Translations under genes and position numbers: made by a program
Assembly (NCBI GenBank): GCA_019802505.1
Contig: JAFMOC010000249.1
Location: 356,505-420,504 of the forward strand
Source of the DNA: Corydoras sp. C115
Taxonomy: Eukaryota; Chordata; Actinopteri; Siluriformes; Callichthyidae
Length of the DNA: 64,000 bases
Reading direction: 5' to 3'
The notes under the pieces: model-generated
Seen by the model: the letters and a program-made list of their open reading frames with translations, nothing else
What the model was told of the DNA's origin: nothing
The model's database searches: none
Shown: positions 10,700 to 22,125 of the stretch, piece after piece
How positions within the stretch are numbered: position 1 is the stretch's first letter
How the letters are laid out: every line of letters begins with the position of its first letter

Positions 10700-11739
10700 A
10701 AATATGTCTGTCAGCAGTGAAAAGCACATTCAGTTCTAATAAATGAGGGTTTTGGCTGAAAACTTTTGAATAAATGAACCTGAGCTTCGGCAGAAAAGCA
10801 TGAATCTGTTTTAGAGTCGGTCGCAGAGGAGACAGTTTTAATGAGGTTTTGATTTAATTACCGTAACTCTGCGAAAGTTTGCGCCTTCAGAAAAAATTCT
10901 GACGGTTTCTGAAAGCTTGAGAAGCTGCTCTTTACAGACAACATACAGTTAATACGGTAACTTTACTCGATACTAGCAAAAAAAATCTGTCTCCCTCACA
11001 CACACACACACACACACACCCACACCCACACACACCCACCCACACACAGACAGAGAGCTTAGAAGCACAAACAGCTGATGGTGACTCCGTACAGTCCCGT
11101 TCCTTGAGCAGAGGCGGCCAGAGAAAGCTGCTCTCATTTGATCCGGGACTACTGACAAAACACCAAAACAAAGCCCAGGCCTAATGACGCCCCTGGAACA
11201 GATTATCCCCAGCACGGGGTTCGAACACCAGCACGCCTGCACCAATGAAAGCAGCTTTCTGTTCCCAGAGGCCGCGCTGTAAAGCTGTGGTTGGATTGTC
11301 TGATTTAAATGTGTTTCGTCTGACAATAAAAGGTCTCACTCACACTTTATAAAACTAAATGTATAAATAGAATTTTAATATAAGTGTTAAATTACATTTA
11401 CATTTAGTAGACGCTTTAATCCAAAACAACTTAAAAATGGTGCTTAAAGCCCACAGTACTGCTCTTAATAAGTGCTCTTCCTGTCGGCTCATCAGCAGAA
11501 CCGAGTGACCTCTGTCCTGATGCCAGAGTGCTAAAAAGAATCAGATCTGAATCAGACCTCGAGTGAAGGCGGACGTTCTGGCTGACCAGGGCACATTCCT
11601 ATGAAACCTCAGTAATTAATGAAGATTAATAATATTATTTACATTATATACATGATCCATATATAATACACAACAACTCAAATTACCCCCAATCGGGGGT
11701 GAGATGGGGTTTTTAGTTCTGCATTTATATTCTGTAGTC

Positions 11740-11880
11740 CATCTGTTTCTGTTAGTCTTCTTTGATCAGGGCCATGGACAGGGCAGGTATTAAGGTGGTG
11801 GCTGATTGTCAGCGTGGTGGTGCGGGTGTGTTAGTGTGTGTGGTGCTGCTGGAGTTTCTCTGCACGCTGGTTCTTTGGAA
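11740..11880 (+). repeat. Repeat-E fragment
   Basis: CTGTAGTCCATCTGTTTCTG, then CCATGGACAGGGCAGGTATT and AGCGTGGTGGTGCGG belong to an interspersed teleost repeat also seen at 36810-37010 and, tandemly amplified, at 24114-25455. I cannot name its class. Confidence 0.6.
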
Positions 11881-12376
11881 GTCAAGAAAACACAAACAGT
11901 CAACAAGTTTGGAAAATGTTTTTAAAAATATACAAATGAATTTTAAGAAAGACTTAAACACGGTTGAAACAAAGCGGTTCATTTAAATAAGTTACAGAGT
12001 CTTATATATATATATATATTATCTCATTCAGGTGGTTGAACAGAAGTGAAGCTAAGTGCATGAGGCAGTTGGTTCGGTTTGAGGACATTCGGTCTGTAGT
12101 GTACACGACTGTTTCAAAGCACAGACATCTGTCTCAACTCAATCTTACAGTATAAACGTCCTTAAATGTCCTTCAAGAACTCTGTAAAAACTTTAATAAC
12201 GTTAACTCGTGAGCAGGAGAACAGCCGAGCTGCAGTCCATGCAGTTTACAGTTCAGACACAAATATCTACAATTATTATTTTTTAAAGTTTACGTCCCGA
12301 TGATCTGTGTGAGCAGTAAACAACATCCAGACAGAGTGACGGGAGAGGAATCGAGGAGTCCACCGTGTGCCAGCTC

Positions 12377-12509
12377 TCAGGAGTCCACCTTCCCGTACGT
12401 CCCATCCGGCGGGCGGTAGATTTTGGGGAAGGCCATCAGCTGCAGCATGTTAAATGCGTATTTCCTGCATTTAATATTCTTTTGCACATTTTCAATCCGG
12501 CAGCCTTCT
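12377..12509 (-). CDS. inpp4b: inpp4b last coding exon (16)
   Basis: The acceptor is CTCCTGCGATCAG. After one base that completes an Arg codon, it encodes EGCRIENVQKNIKCRKYAFN, then MLQLMAFPK and the end IYRPPDGTYGKVDS followed by TGA. This is the conserved end of INPP4 phosphatases (PPEGTYGK in mammals, with Asp for Glu here). The short open frame on the + strand over it is a shadow. Confidence 0.95.
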
Positions 12510-13056
12510 CTGATCGCAGGAGGATGGAGGGAGGGGAAGAGAAAAGGATGGTGTTATAGTTAGAGAGAGGAGGAGCGCTGCTGATCATGGACATCCACAT
12601 TCAAAACTCAATCAATCAAATCAATCACATCAATCACATCAATTAAATCAATTAAATCAATGCTCCTGGAATGGCGATCACATCATACAACAGATAAAAA
12701 TGTACATGTTCACAAACATCTATAAACTCGACATTATCACTGTATGGAGTCAGGTCACATGATCCAGTTTACTGTAGATCAGCTTCAGTGTGAATTCATT
12801 AGAATTGTCATTAACGCTGATCATCTTTCAATCGTATGTTTGATGACTGTGGATATAGAGTTGAATTTTTCCTCCAGTCCTCCTCATGTGCTTGGCTGAT
12901 GTTATACGGCTGGGATTTGAACCTGTGCAGTGGATTTAATTCTACAGATGCTCAAAAGTATTACCTCCTCTGCTTTCAGTCTTTATTATTATTATTATTA
13001 TTATTTAGAATCAGCAGAACTGATTAATCAAGCACAGTGCAAAGGCTACTGCATAA

Positions 13057-13352
13057 TATTCATTCATTCATTATCTTCCGCTTTGTCCTCTATTAGGGTT
13101 GTGGGGACAGGACAGGACGCCAATCTATCGCTGGGCACACACTCAATCACAACAACGCTATATGGGGCAATTTGGAGAACACAGTTGACTTGATCCATGT
13201 TTTTGGACTGTGGGAGGAAACCGGAGAACCCGGAGGAAACTCACGCGGACACGGGGAGAACATGGAAACTCCACCCAGATGGGGATTCGAACCGGAAATC
13301 CCTAGTGCTGAGAGGAGAACATGCTAACCACTAAGCCACCGTGCCGCCCTTT
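13057..13352 (-). mobile_element. SINE-A, near-complete reverse copy
   Basis: It runs from the (ATTC)n tail (left) to GCCACCGTGCCGCC (right, the reverse-complemented head). TGCATAAT flanks it on both sides (13050-13057 and 13353-13360), a probable 8-bp target-site duplication that overlaps the first base of the element. Confidence 0.85.
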
Positions 13353-13386
13353 TGCATAATGTATATATATATATATATACTGTATA

Positions 13387-13592
13387 TGGGGGCAAGGTAG
13401 CTCAGTGGTCAGGGTGTTGAGCTGTCAATCTGAAGGTTGTGGGTTCAAATCCCAGGTCCACTAAAGTTACCAATATGAGTCCTTGAGCAAGACTCTTAAC
13501 CCTCATTGCTCCAGGGATGTTGTGATGAACCCTGTGCTCACCTTATAAGTCGCTTTGGATAAAAGCGTCGGCTAAATGACCAAATGTAAATG
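13387..13592 (+). mobile_element. SINE-B, complete copy
   Basis: This is a second tRNA-derived family. The head GGTAGCTCAGTGGTCAGG looks like a tRNA A box, GGTTCAAATCCC is a B-box match, and the tail is AAGTCGCTTTGGATAAAAGC then GGCTAAATGACC and a TGTAAATG-type repeat. It lies 35 bp from the preceding SINE-A, separated by a TA tract. Confidence 0.85.
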
Positions 13593-14839
13593 TATATATA
13601 TATATATTTATTTTATTTTTATTATTATTATTATTATTTAATTAGCCAAATTACTATTTCATATAACTTGCCTTTATTTTTTTAACAAACATCAGTTAGA
13701 TCAGGTCTGCACAGAACAAACCAGTTGCAAAATAAACCCAAATACAATGCAAAGCGACGTCACAATTCATTAACAATGGATCAGTCGGTCCTTCCCTCTG
13801 AGAGACGGAAACTGCGCACCGCAGCACCGTGATGCAGGAGACACATGTGACTCCTGTACAAATAAATAAAGTCAGCAGAATTTTACATGAGACCGTACAG
13901 TGTGTTAAACTGAACGTACGTCAGACATTCTGGAAAAACTACAGGTATTAAAATAACGTCGCAGTGCGGAACCCTTTAGCTTCTCAGAGAACCAGGACAT
14001 TCTAATAATCACGTCATTAATGTAGATAATCTGATAAATCCTTTAAACCTGGCTCCGTGTGGAGCGTAAAGGGCTGACGGCATGAACATGCAGCTTCAAA
14101 TACACAACTAACAGGACAATCGGGTCAACTTAACAGGTACTTATTCTATAGAATGTACGAAAGCGGCGAGAGCAGAAGAAAGGTACACAGCGTGAGACGT
14201 GGGTTTGGTATAATCAGCTGTTTATTGATATTTTGCAAGCAGGAAAACAAGACTTAAGATGAGCCACACCACCAGCAGGTGAGAACTAACGAGTAGAAGA
14301 GCGATAGGATAGAAGTGGCGCGGCGCAGGCTTGTGATTGGCTACCGAGCCTGCCTCAGGGTCATCCCAATGGGCACCCTCGCCCTGGGCCAGCCGGCTGC
14401 TGGGCGTGTCAAATAAAGGAAAGAAATAAAGAGAAGAGAGAGAGAGAGAGAGATACCAGGTGTAAGAGGGGGTTAGTAAAACTGAACACAGTCATATTGT
14501 GGGTGATGCTGGGGTTGTTGGGTTGTTTGGGTGTAATATGGATGTGTGGGCTGAAGGGGGCGTGAGTGAAATGAAGAGGCTTCATTAGGATATAATGAAA
14601 GTTTATATTTTATTATTATATATATTTAATATATTATTATATTATTCCTGTTCGTGATCAGGTGAACAGTACGTGAGCAGTGCCGGTGGAGAACGTGCAG
14701 TTATGCCCTGCAGCCACCAGGGAGCTTAAATGTTTGTACTTGGATCATTAAGGGTCAAATTCCTTTCTACAGATTTAATGATTTAGAACATCTGACAGGA
14801 AATAGTCTGACACTGATATCTGACACCGCATATTCAGGA

Positions 14840-15075
14840 ACATTTGGGGTTCGGGGAAAATTTCTATTGTTCTATTGTCCTGCAGAACGCCCTCTATGGA
14901 CTTATATAGTTTTCCAATTGTTAAATACGGGTTAAATACACTTTTGATGCTGCCCCCCCACTCAAGGAGGATAAGCCCCCACTGAGCCTCGTTCCTCACA
15001 TGGTTTCTTCCTTAAAATTTCAACATAACAGGAAAAAAAAACACTCTATAAAAAATGACTTGAACTTGAATTTCA
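14840..15075 (+). repeat. Repeat-D copy with TTGAACT tail
   Basis: CCCTCTATGGACTTATATAG, then CACTGAGCCTCGTTCCTCAC, GGTTTCTTCCTTAAAAT and the end GACTTGAACTTGAA. At least six other copies of the family occur in this window (28983, 43175, 44310, 49200, 54940, 57800). The simple TTGAACT tail suggests a retroelement 3' end. Confidence 0.65.
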
Positions 15076-15089
15076 AATCTCTTAATATT

Positions 15090-15222
15090 CATTCATTCAT
15101 TCATTATCTCCCGCTTTTTCCTCTATTAGGGTCGCGGTGGGGTTCCCCATGCCCATCCAGGGGAGAACATCTCAGGCGCCGGGCAGATAGACCCGGGACA
15201 GGGCGCCAATCCATCGCTGGGC
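15090..15222 (-). mobile_element. SINE-A, 3' part only
   Basis: An (ATTC)n tail is followed by TCGCGGTGGGGTTCCCCATG and the GGCGCCAATCCATCGCTGGG segment, ending there. It sits just after the repeat-D copy. Confidence 0.85.
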
Positions 15223-16114
15223 AATCTCTTAATATAGTAATAAAAATACAGTTCAGTGCTGGGATAGGCTTCAACACATTTAAACTGAAGCTTTTAAATT
15301 GAATACTAATTGTAAGATACGTTTAAAATAATCTTTGTGCTGCTTTATTCATATTCTTATAAGTTCATACCGAGTCAGAAAACCTTTAATATACTATAAT
15401 AACTATAAAACCCTTTGTTTTTGACTCGAACAGATTGAAGATAAATTATCCAGTTTTCAGAAACTCTTCCTTATTTTGAGAGATCAGGTTTTCAGGCAGA
15501 TCATTGGATTTGATTGATACAGATTTGTTCCTGATTGGTGATTGTTTTTCTTCTCGTGGTCTGAATCCGGCTCCCCAACGCCCGCCGATGTTCTGATCTC
15601 TAATAGAGCCGCTCGCCTGGGCGGAACCTCCCGTGGCTTTGTGCTTTGTTATCTGTTGTTTACTTTAGGTAAACTCGAGCTCTGTTGATCCTGAATCTAA
15701 TCCAGAGCTCGTTTCATTTCTGTAAAGCCGCTGCGCTCACATCAGCAAAAAATATAAAATCCAATCCGCACAGCATCAAGTTCACAAAACGAATAATAAT
15801 AATAAGTTAAGAAACGGCGTGTGGTTTAAAAACACCATGAATAATATGATGTTGTGTAATAAGGGGAAGTTGTGCAATGTGTGTTTGTGTGTGTGTTTGT
15901 GTGTGTGTTTGTGTGTGTCACCCGTCTTCAAATTGTACACCAGGTACTGAATGACTTTCTAATTTATCTTAATTACCTTTACAAACAAATACATCAGAAA
16001 ATCAAAAACAATCTGAAAATTAAGAGGCAAAATAATCCAGGATCAGGATCAGGATCAGGTTTAATTAAAGTCTGAATCTGTGATCAATAGGACGACTGAT
16101 GGTTTTAATGAGAT

Positions 16115-16275
16115 CAAAAGCTCTGTGTCTGTGTGAGTGAGTGTGTGTCCAGTAATAGATTGCCCCCTGTCCTGGGTGTATCTGCCTAGCGCCCGAAACG
16201 TTCTCCCCTGGATGAGCATGGGGAACCCACCCCCCACACGACCCTAATAGAGGATAAAGTGGAAGATGATGGATG
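16115..16275 (+). mobile_element. SINE-A, 3' part only
   Basis: TGTGTCTGTGTGAGTGAGTG, then CCTGTCCTGGGTGTATCTGC, GGATGAGCATGGGGAACC and a GATGGATGG tail. Confidence 0.85.
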
Positions 16276-17465
16276 GAAGTATAAAACACAACGTTAAAAA
16301 TAAAGTGGACTTGTTGATAACACACCTGACATCTGCTGGATTAAGGAGGATCTTAATTAATTAATGAGTCTATAGTTTGATTATGAAGGTTTTGCGTGGT
16401 GGAGCTGACTGCACCGTGTCCCTCAGAGCTCCAACACAACGGGGTCATTAACATATGGATTATTTCATTAAAGACACACCCCTCAGACCTGGACGTGATG
16501 CAAATTGACCCAGCTGCAAACGACGGGGTTTAGCGTCACATGACATAACTTTAATGAGTTAATGAGATTATTTAATGAGAGACTTCCCCTCTGTGAGGAC
16601 GCACCCCTCGCCTCCAATGAAATCAAACATGAATATTAAATGTGACTTCACCTGAGGTTTAGCTTAGAGATCCTGCAAAAGCATTTCACTGTTTAATCAG
16701 ATGATGCCTCATTTACATATTTAAATGACATTTATTAAAACTGGTGATGAGATCATCACCGTGACATCGTGTTCTTTAATATTTGTACCTTTTTACGCCC
16801 GCAGAGTCTCGCCTTAAACGTAGGAATGCATTCAGAGTTTTAAATAAATCTCCTAAACTGGTCACGCCGGCCACGTCACCTGATCAAAGCACGTCAACCC
16901 GACGCCGCCCCACGGCTACACCCATAAACCTGCAGGTGGGGTTTCCTCAGCGGGGTTACCTCAGGGGTTCTGTAACCGCCCTTTAGGTCATCACACCGCA
17001 GACTCGTCGTTCAGGATGTGCTGTGCTCTCGAGGATCCTCGGGGAACGTGCACGCCCAGCTGTGAACGTGTTCTGACCTTTTCTGCTCGTTAGGAATCAA
17101 TTAGCGTGAACTATAAACTATCTGAAGACTTCGGCGTTTCGTTTTGATCTGATAGGATTAAAGAAACAGCCGTCATGACGATCGGAGCACGCCTGAAACC
17201 GGCTCTGAAGTTCCTCCTGCGCACGGGAACCACGTGGAACGCGTCTGCGTCTGCGGCGGGAGTCAACGTGATCCGCAGGTTTGTTCGATGTTATCAGCAC
17301 AACGCCGCCGACGGACAACAGAGAGCACGTGACGCGTCACGACACGGATGAAAGGATGGAAACAAAAACAAAGGGCCATGGCTTCTCCATCACGGGGGTC
17401 ACGGGAGGTCAGGTGATCACTGAAGTGCTAAAGTCAACCACCTGAATAACCGCACACGACAAACA

Positions 17466-17816
17466 TCCAGCCATTATCTTTATCCTCTATTGGGGTCACG
17501 GGGGGGGGGGGTTCCCCATGCCCATCCAGGGGAGAACGTTTCGGGCGCTGGGCAGATACACCCAGGACAGGACGCCAAATTATCGCTGGGCACACACTCA
17601 CTCACACACACACACAGACACACTCTATATGGGGCAATTTGGAGAACTCAATTGACCTTGATCCATGTTTTTGGACTGTGGGAGGAAACCGGAGAACCCG
17701 GAGGAAACCCACGCGGACACGGGGAGAACATGCAAACTCCACCCAGATGGGGATTCGAACCGGGAATCCCTAGCGCTGAGAGGAGAACATGTTAAACCAC
17801 TAAGCCACCGCGCCGC
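17466..17816 (-). mobile_element. SINE-A, complete reverse copy with 13-bp target-site duplication
   Basis: The element is full length. CACACGACAAACA occurs exactly at 17453-17465 and 17817-17829. The internal G tract is 10 nt. Its right flank (to about 17873) is shared with the next SINE, described separately. Confidence 0.92.
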
Positions 17817-18216
17817 CACACGACAAACACTAATGACCAAACGGTGTGGGGCAGGATGTCTTCAAAGCTTCACAGTAGAAGCTGGACCACACGCAGGCCA
17901 AAGGTCAGGTACCGATTGTCTGAAATGAGGAAGAGACCGTCCATCGAGGGTCAAACGAGGTTCCGTTCATAAAGCTGACCTTTCTGCACACAGACCTTCA
18001 TCCGTCAATCGCAAAAAAACATCAAAATAAAACCTGCGGTGCGGTGGCGTGTGTGAGGAGCGTTGGACCGTGGCGTGTGTTTCGGGTGTGGGGTCACGTC
18101 CCGAGGCCTCTGTGGTTAAGGAGGACGGCCCTCGAGTGAGGCTCATCAGGGATGCTGCATCAAGACTGTGTTTAACATTGGACGTTCTATAAAGCTTCTC
18201 TGAACTCCCACTGATA

Positions 18217-18627
18217 ATCATCCATTATCTTCCCCTTTACCTTATATTAGGGTCGCGGGGGGGGGGGTTCCCCATGCCCATCCAGGGGAGAACGTTTCGG
18301 GCGCTGGGCAGATACACCCAGGACAGGGGGGCAATCCATCGCTGGGCACACACTCACTCACACACACACTCTATATGGGGCAATTTGGAGAATTCACTTG
18401 ACTTGATCCATGTTTTTGGACTGTGGGAGGAAAGCGGAGAACCCGGAGGAAACCCATGCAGACATGGGGAGAACATGGAAACTCCACCCAGATGGGCATT
18501 CGAACCAGGAATCCCTAGTGCTGAGAGGAGAACATGCTAAACCACTAAGCCACCGTGCCACCACACGACAAACACTAATGACCAAACGGTGTGGGGCAGG
18601 ATGTCTTCAAAGCTTCACGTGCCGCCT
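18217..18627 (-). mobile_element. SINE-A carrying a copied 5' flank
   Basis: It is a full-length reverse copy. Beyond its head (right side) lie about 56 bp (18562-18618) identical to the flank of the preceding SINE at 17818-17873, then GTGCCGCC. TCCCACTGATA occurs at 18206-18216 and 18628-18638, so the duplicated flank lies inside the target-site duplication and was inserted together with the SINE. Confidence 0.85.
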
Positions 18628-18810
18628 TCCCACTGATATTTAAAGATTAAATTATTATTAGTTAATCTGAGGTCCGTCTTCACTCGAGTTACATTAGAGT
18701 TACATTAGAGTTACATTGGAGTTACATTAGAGTTACATTGGAGTTATATTGGAGTTATATTGGTGTTCTATAGAGGAAGCTGTGAGAGTGGAAGCAGCAT
18801 GGAACAGAGG

Positions 18811-18905
18811 GGTGGGCGTGAGGATGAGGGTGAGGATGAGGGTGAGGATGAGGATGAGGATGAGGATGAGGATGAGGGTGAGGATGAGGATGAGGATGGA
18901 GGTGG
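18811..18905. repeat. GGATGA/GGGTGA hexamer array
   Basis: This array of GAGGATGAGGATGAGG-type units lies about 40-130 bp downstream of the inpp4b exon 15 donor. On the gene's sense strand it is CATCCT-rich. Confidence 0.9.
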
Positions 18906-18940
18906 AATGAAGCACTGACACAAATGAGAAAGCGTCCTAC

Positions 18941-19095
18941 CTTCTCATGCAGTCCAGCGCTCGGACGAAGCAGTCTTTATGGAGCTGGTGCTCGTCCCTC
19001 AGCAGGACGCACTGCTCCAGCGTGACCGACATGGACGTCCTGTCTTTGGCACTTTTACAGCTGGTGAAGCGGATGCCGTTCAGCCGCCTGCAGAT
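18941..19095 (-). CDS. inpp4b: inpp4b exon 15, catalytic CX5R exon
   Basis: It encodes ICRRLNGIRFTSCKSAKDRT, then SMSVTLEQCVLLRDEHQLHK and DCFVRALDCMR. CKSAKDR (19039-19059) is the phosphatase signature: Cys is the nucleophile (codon 19057-19059), Arg binds phosphate, and the two Lys are typical of 4-phosphatases acting on acidic inositides. All key residues are intact, so the enzyme should be active. The acceptor is CTGTCCTCAG and the donor GTAGGA. Phases fit both neighbours. Confidence 0.97.
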
Positions 19096-19840
19096 CTGAG
19101 GACAGAGCGCCGCACCGCAATGTAATTAAGAGAAACAGCAGGTACTGATGGGTGGTGTGGTGGTTGGCATGTTCTCCTCTCAGCCCTGGGGATTACAAAT
19201 GCGAATCCCAATCTGGGTGGAGTTTGCATGTTCTCCCCGTGTCCATCTTCTCCGGTTTTCCTCCCACAGTCCAAAAAAACGTGTATTTAAAGGTAAACTG
19301 AGTGTTCTAAATTGCCCCACATAGTGTGTTTGTACGTGTCTGTGTGAGCGTGTGGGCGTGTCGGCGTGACCCTGGTAGAGGACGAAGTGATTTATTAGAA
19401 TTAACCGTATTGAAAAGTTGTGCTTTGAACTTAATAATAATGATAATAATTGATAATAATCCCTCCCCCTTCATCCCGTCTGCAGCCTCCCGTATCACTG
19501 ATGATGAAGAATGAGAGGAGGAAGAGCCCACACTGATGACCTCCTGATTCTACATCCACAAGGTGGAGCAGTGAGGTGGAGGTGTGTAACAGTGTGTACA
19601 GGGTTCTAACTCCAGCAGCACAACACACACCTGCACCACCACCACCACGCTGAGAGTCATCCACCACCCTAACACCAGCTCTGTGGGAGTCACAGAGAGT
19701 ATGTGGAGGACCGGATGAACTACACTGGAATGAGCTGACTGGAGTGGAGTGGGTGGAGTGAGGTGGAGTGGGGGAGTGGGTGGAGTGGGGCACTGTTTCT
19801 TTTGCGTGTTATATTGGGATCATGGCAGTGGAGGTCTTAC
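19096..19840 (-). other. inpp4b: inpp4b intron 14
   Basis: This short intron contains a diverged forward SINE-A (19149-19395), a repeat-E piece at about 19540-19700 and GGAGTG repeats at 19740-19790. No exon is seen. Confidence 0.8.
19149..19395 (+). mobile_element. Diverged SINE-A
   Basis: GGTGTGGTGGTTGGCATGTT, then ATCTGGGTGGAGTTTGCATG, CCACAGTCCAAAAAAACGTG and a weak 3' end CCTGGTAGAGGACGAAGTGA. Substitutions and a deletion mark an older copy. Confidence 0.7.
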
Positions 19841-19953
19841 CGCTCCAGCAAGCCACAGAATTTCCACATTCTTCCTCTTCTTGGTCACTACGTTCTGTCC
19901 CAGAGTTTCCAGTAACTCTTTCACATCAGGTTGCGTCTGGAAGTGGGGCAGAC
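19841..19953 (-). CDS. inpp4b: inpp4b exon 14
   Basis: It encodes LPHFQTQPDVKELLETLGQN, then VVTKKRKNVEILWLAGA. It joins exon 13 through a split Cys codon (T/GT) and exon 15 at a codon boundary. KKRKNVEI and the following WLA match the segment just before the active site in INPP4B. Acceptor CCTCTGACAG, donor GTAAGA. Confidence 0.94.
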
Positions 19954-20823
19954 CTGTCAGAGGGGGGCAATAAATCATTTCATTTGAATTACTCCATCAC
20001 CATGAGCTCCATCAGTTTAACCAAACACAGAACTGTTCCACAGGTTCCATGTTTCGAGGCGTCAGAGGGATGAATGGGAACAACGAGGTCCTGATTAAGA
20101 TTTAGAAATCAGTGTCATTTAGTTCTGATGTCATTTTTTCGAGTTGGAAACATGAGACTCTCACCCCCCCCCCCCCCCCACACTCCCACACAGGAACTGG
20201 CTTTGGCTTTCACTATTTTTAGAAATGTGATACCCGGGGACATGTTAACTCCTGAGCTCCTTCCATGACGACGCTCACTTTCACAAATCTGCAGATCTCC
20301 TGCTTCAGCACGTCGCTGTCACAAACACACAGATCACATTCTGCAGGGGACATGACGGCACGAAGAACCGCCACCTGATATTCAACCATCAAAAGACACG
20401 GAGCCCTAAAGCCATTAAACACTGCGCTCAATCTGGCAACCCTGCCAACAGAATTTAAACAGTGCTTAGTTGTTTAGTAGTTCTTCTAAATGCAATTTCC
20501 GTGTTTACTCACAAAATGATCAAGTTTTGCCCCCTCCCTCCAACTGTCAGCACCCTCCGCTCGCCTCACCACCATGGCAGAGCTTTCAGCCGCTCTGGCA
20601 CGCAGCTCTGGAACTTATTACCCCATGGACTACGAAACACCAGCTCCCTCTCTCTGTTTAAGACTGCTCTAAAAACTCATCTTTTAAATGTTAATCTTTG
20701 TAATTTATTTCATTCTACTTTCTTTTGCACATGTTTGTTTTTAAATGTAAAATGTAAATGTTTTTAATATGTATGCTTTGTACAGAGTCCTTGGATGTTC
20801 TGAAAGGCGCTTTCAAATAAAAT

Positions 20824-20878
<55 letters not shown>

Positions 20879-21634
20879 TTCTGAGTTACTTTCTGTTTCA
20901 TAAATTCTATTTTTAATTCATAAAGTACAAAGAGCACTTTAGTGACATCAGGTGGTGAAGCGGTGGAATTGCACCATCCTAATAAAAGTTGACTGGAACT
21001 GAAGAGTTCTTGTTCCGTGAACGACACAGAGCACAGCAGCTGTTAGGAATCTGGAAGGACTTACCCCCCAAAAAAGGATTATGTTTATGTAATAGTGTAA
21101 ATGGTATGTCTGTCATTTTGTGTTAAAATAATAATAAAATTTATCCCCAAATTTAGAATCCAGCTCATGTTCTGCTGGTGCAGCCAACTTACAGAATTAA
21201 ATCAAGGGTTAAGAAGTTTGTTTGGGCCAGAAATCGAGGCACAACCATAATTTAGTGCACTGCTGATTTACAAATCGTTACTACAAAAATGTAGTGTTAA
21301 ATTAAACGGTGTTTTAATTGCTGGCCTTCGATCGTACGCGAGTTTGCACTGAAACAACACGCAGTGGAAGTCTTACACTTACCTACTGAAAAGATTAAAT
21401 TAGATAAAATAAAACTTTATTATTCTCAGGGGGGGATTTGGTTTGTAATTGGTATTAAACTCAACCCTCTGCTGCAGCAACGCTCTGATGCATCGCAAAA
21501 AACCTACAGTATGTCGTGAGAATATAATTGATATAGCGAGTAAAGATGTCATAAAATAAGAAAGAAATTCTAAAAACTAGTTTCTCTGCCTTTTTTTCTG
21601 CCGTGTGCTCAGTGATGTATTGTGATAAACTTAC
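19954..21634 (-). other. inpp4b: inpp4b intron 13
   Basis: It contains a poly-C run (20164-20179), an L2-like LINE 3' end with ATT tail (20500-20875), and otherwise unique-looking AT-rich DNA. The open stretch at 20236-20298 is not an exon (phase conflict). Confidence 0.8.
20500..20875 (+). mobile_element. L2-like LINE 3' end with (ATT)n tail
   Basis: The + frame reads FSRSGTQLWNLLPHGLRNTS then SLSLFKTALKTHLL, the typical C-terminal tail of fish L2/CR1-type reverse transcriptase ORFs. It is followed by TCCTTGGATGTTCTGAAAGG, CGCTTTCAAATAAAATGTA and about 16 ATT repeats, a usual 3' end for such LINEs. Only the last few hundred bases are present (5' truncated). Confidence 0.75.
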
Positions 21635-21732
21635 ATTCGAGCGGCACCTTGTCACTCAGTGCTTTATAGTAAGCTTCCAGAATTTCAAAGTTCCTCTGGT
21701 TTATTCTTTCCTGTAAGGAAATATCGCCGAAT
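21635..21732 (-). CDS. inpp4b: inpp4b exon 13
   Basis: It encodes FGDISLQERINQRNFEILEA then YYKALSDKVPLE, and corresponds to human FGDVSLQESINQENFELL. Acceptor TTTTTGCAG, donor GTAAGT. It is separated from exon 12 by only 81 bp. Confidence 0.96.
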
Positions 21733-21813
21733 CTGCAAAAAGAACCCAAAACAAATGAGCTGAGCAGCAGACGTATTATTTTCCACTCTGAACAGGTTCA
21801 CAGATTTTCGTAC

Positions 21814-21954
21814 CTCTCAGCTAAGGTTTGCTGTTCGTTGATGCCGACGTTGAACAGCACCGGGAAGACCTGCAGCAGCTTGCCCTGACGCACCTCATCC
21901 GGCAGAACCTGGAAGGCTTGAGGTGGAAGCGGAACCTCGACAGTGTAATGGTCT
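21814..21954 (-). CDS. inpp4b: inpp4b exon 12
   Basis: It starts at acceptor GTGTGTAACAG and reads DHYTVEVPLPPQAFQVLPDE, then VRQGKLLQVFPVLFNVGINE and QQTLAER. NVGINEQQTLAERFGD is a signature of the INPP4 family. A tempting later acceptor (CCTTCCAG before 21908) would break the phase with exon 11; the longer exon restores both phase and homology (human EHYVVEVKLP). Confidence 0.95.
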
Positions 21955-22125
21955 CTGTTACACACACGGATGGACACAGATCAGACTCACGGTTTCAGAA
22001 CATCTTGCAGGAACAATCTCCAGAGTTCAGAGGCAGAGCTGAGGGTGTGAGTGGAACCTCACATCAGGAACCTCACTTCAGACGAACATTAGAGCGTGCC
22101 GGATTAAAAGCTTTGATTTTAAACT

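Larger units (their letters stand above)
6268..12376. other. il15-inpp4b intergenic interval including both 3' UTRs
   Basis: About 6.1 kb separates the two convergent stop codons. It contains CA/GT/TA microsatellites, part of an unnamed teleost repeat (about 6930-7022), tails of SINE-B (about 8590-8650, 9371-9427, 11394-11440), a complete SINE-A (10368-10699), and a repeat-E fragment at 11740-11880. No further gene is visible. The 3' ends of the transcripts cannot be placed from sequence alone. Confidence 0.7.
12510..18940 (-). other. inpp4b: inpp4b intron 15 (between exons 15 and 16)
   Basis: This 6.4-kb intron holds SINE-A copies at 13057, 15090, 16115, 17466 and 18217, a SINE-B at 13387, a repeat-D copy at 14840-15075 and a GGATGA tract at 18811-18900 just after the donor. 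No other gene is visible in it. Confidence 0.85.

Noticed and set aside
12377..19095. Assignment of the phosphatase to inpp4a
   Set aside because: The C-terminal residues (KCRKYAFNMLQLMAFPK, RDEHQLHK) fit INPP4B better than INPP4A (GSRKYAFNSLQLKAFPK) as I recall them, and the il15 neighbour fits the INPP4B locus.
20219..20431. Minus-strand open frame (LKQEICRF...) with a GGGTATCA donor, looking like an inpp4b exon
   Set aside because: Exon 13 joins exon 14 directly in phase (T/GT, Cys) with good homology. Including this segment forces a stop or an acceptor with no pyrimidine tract.
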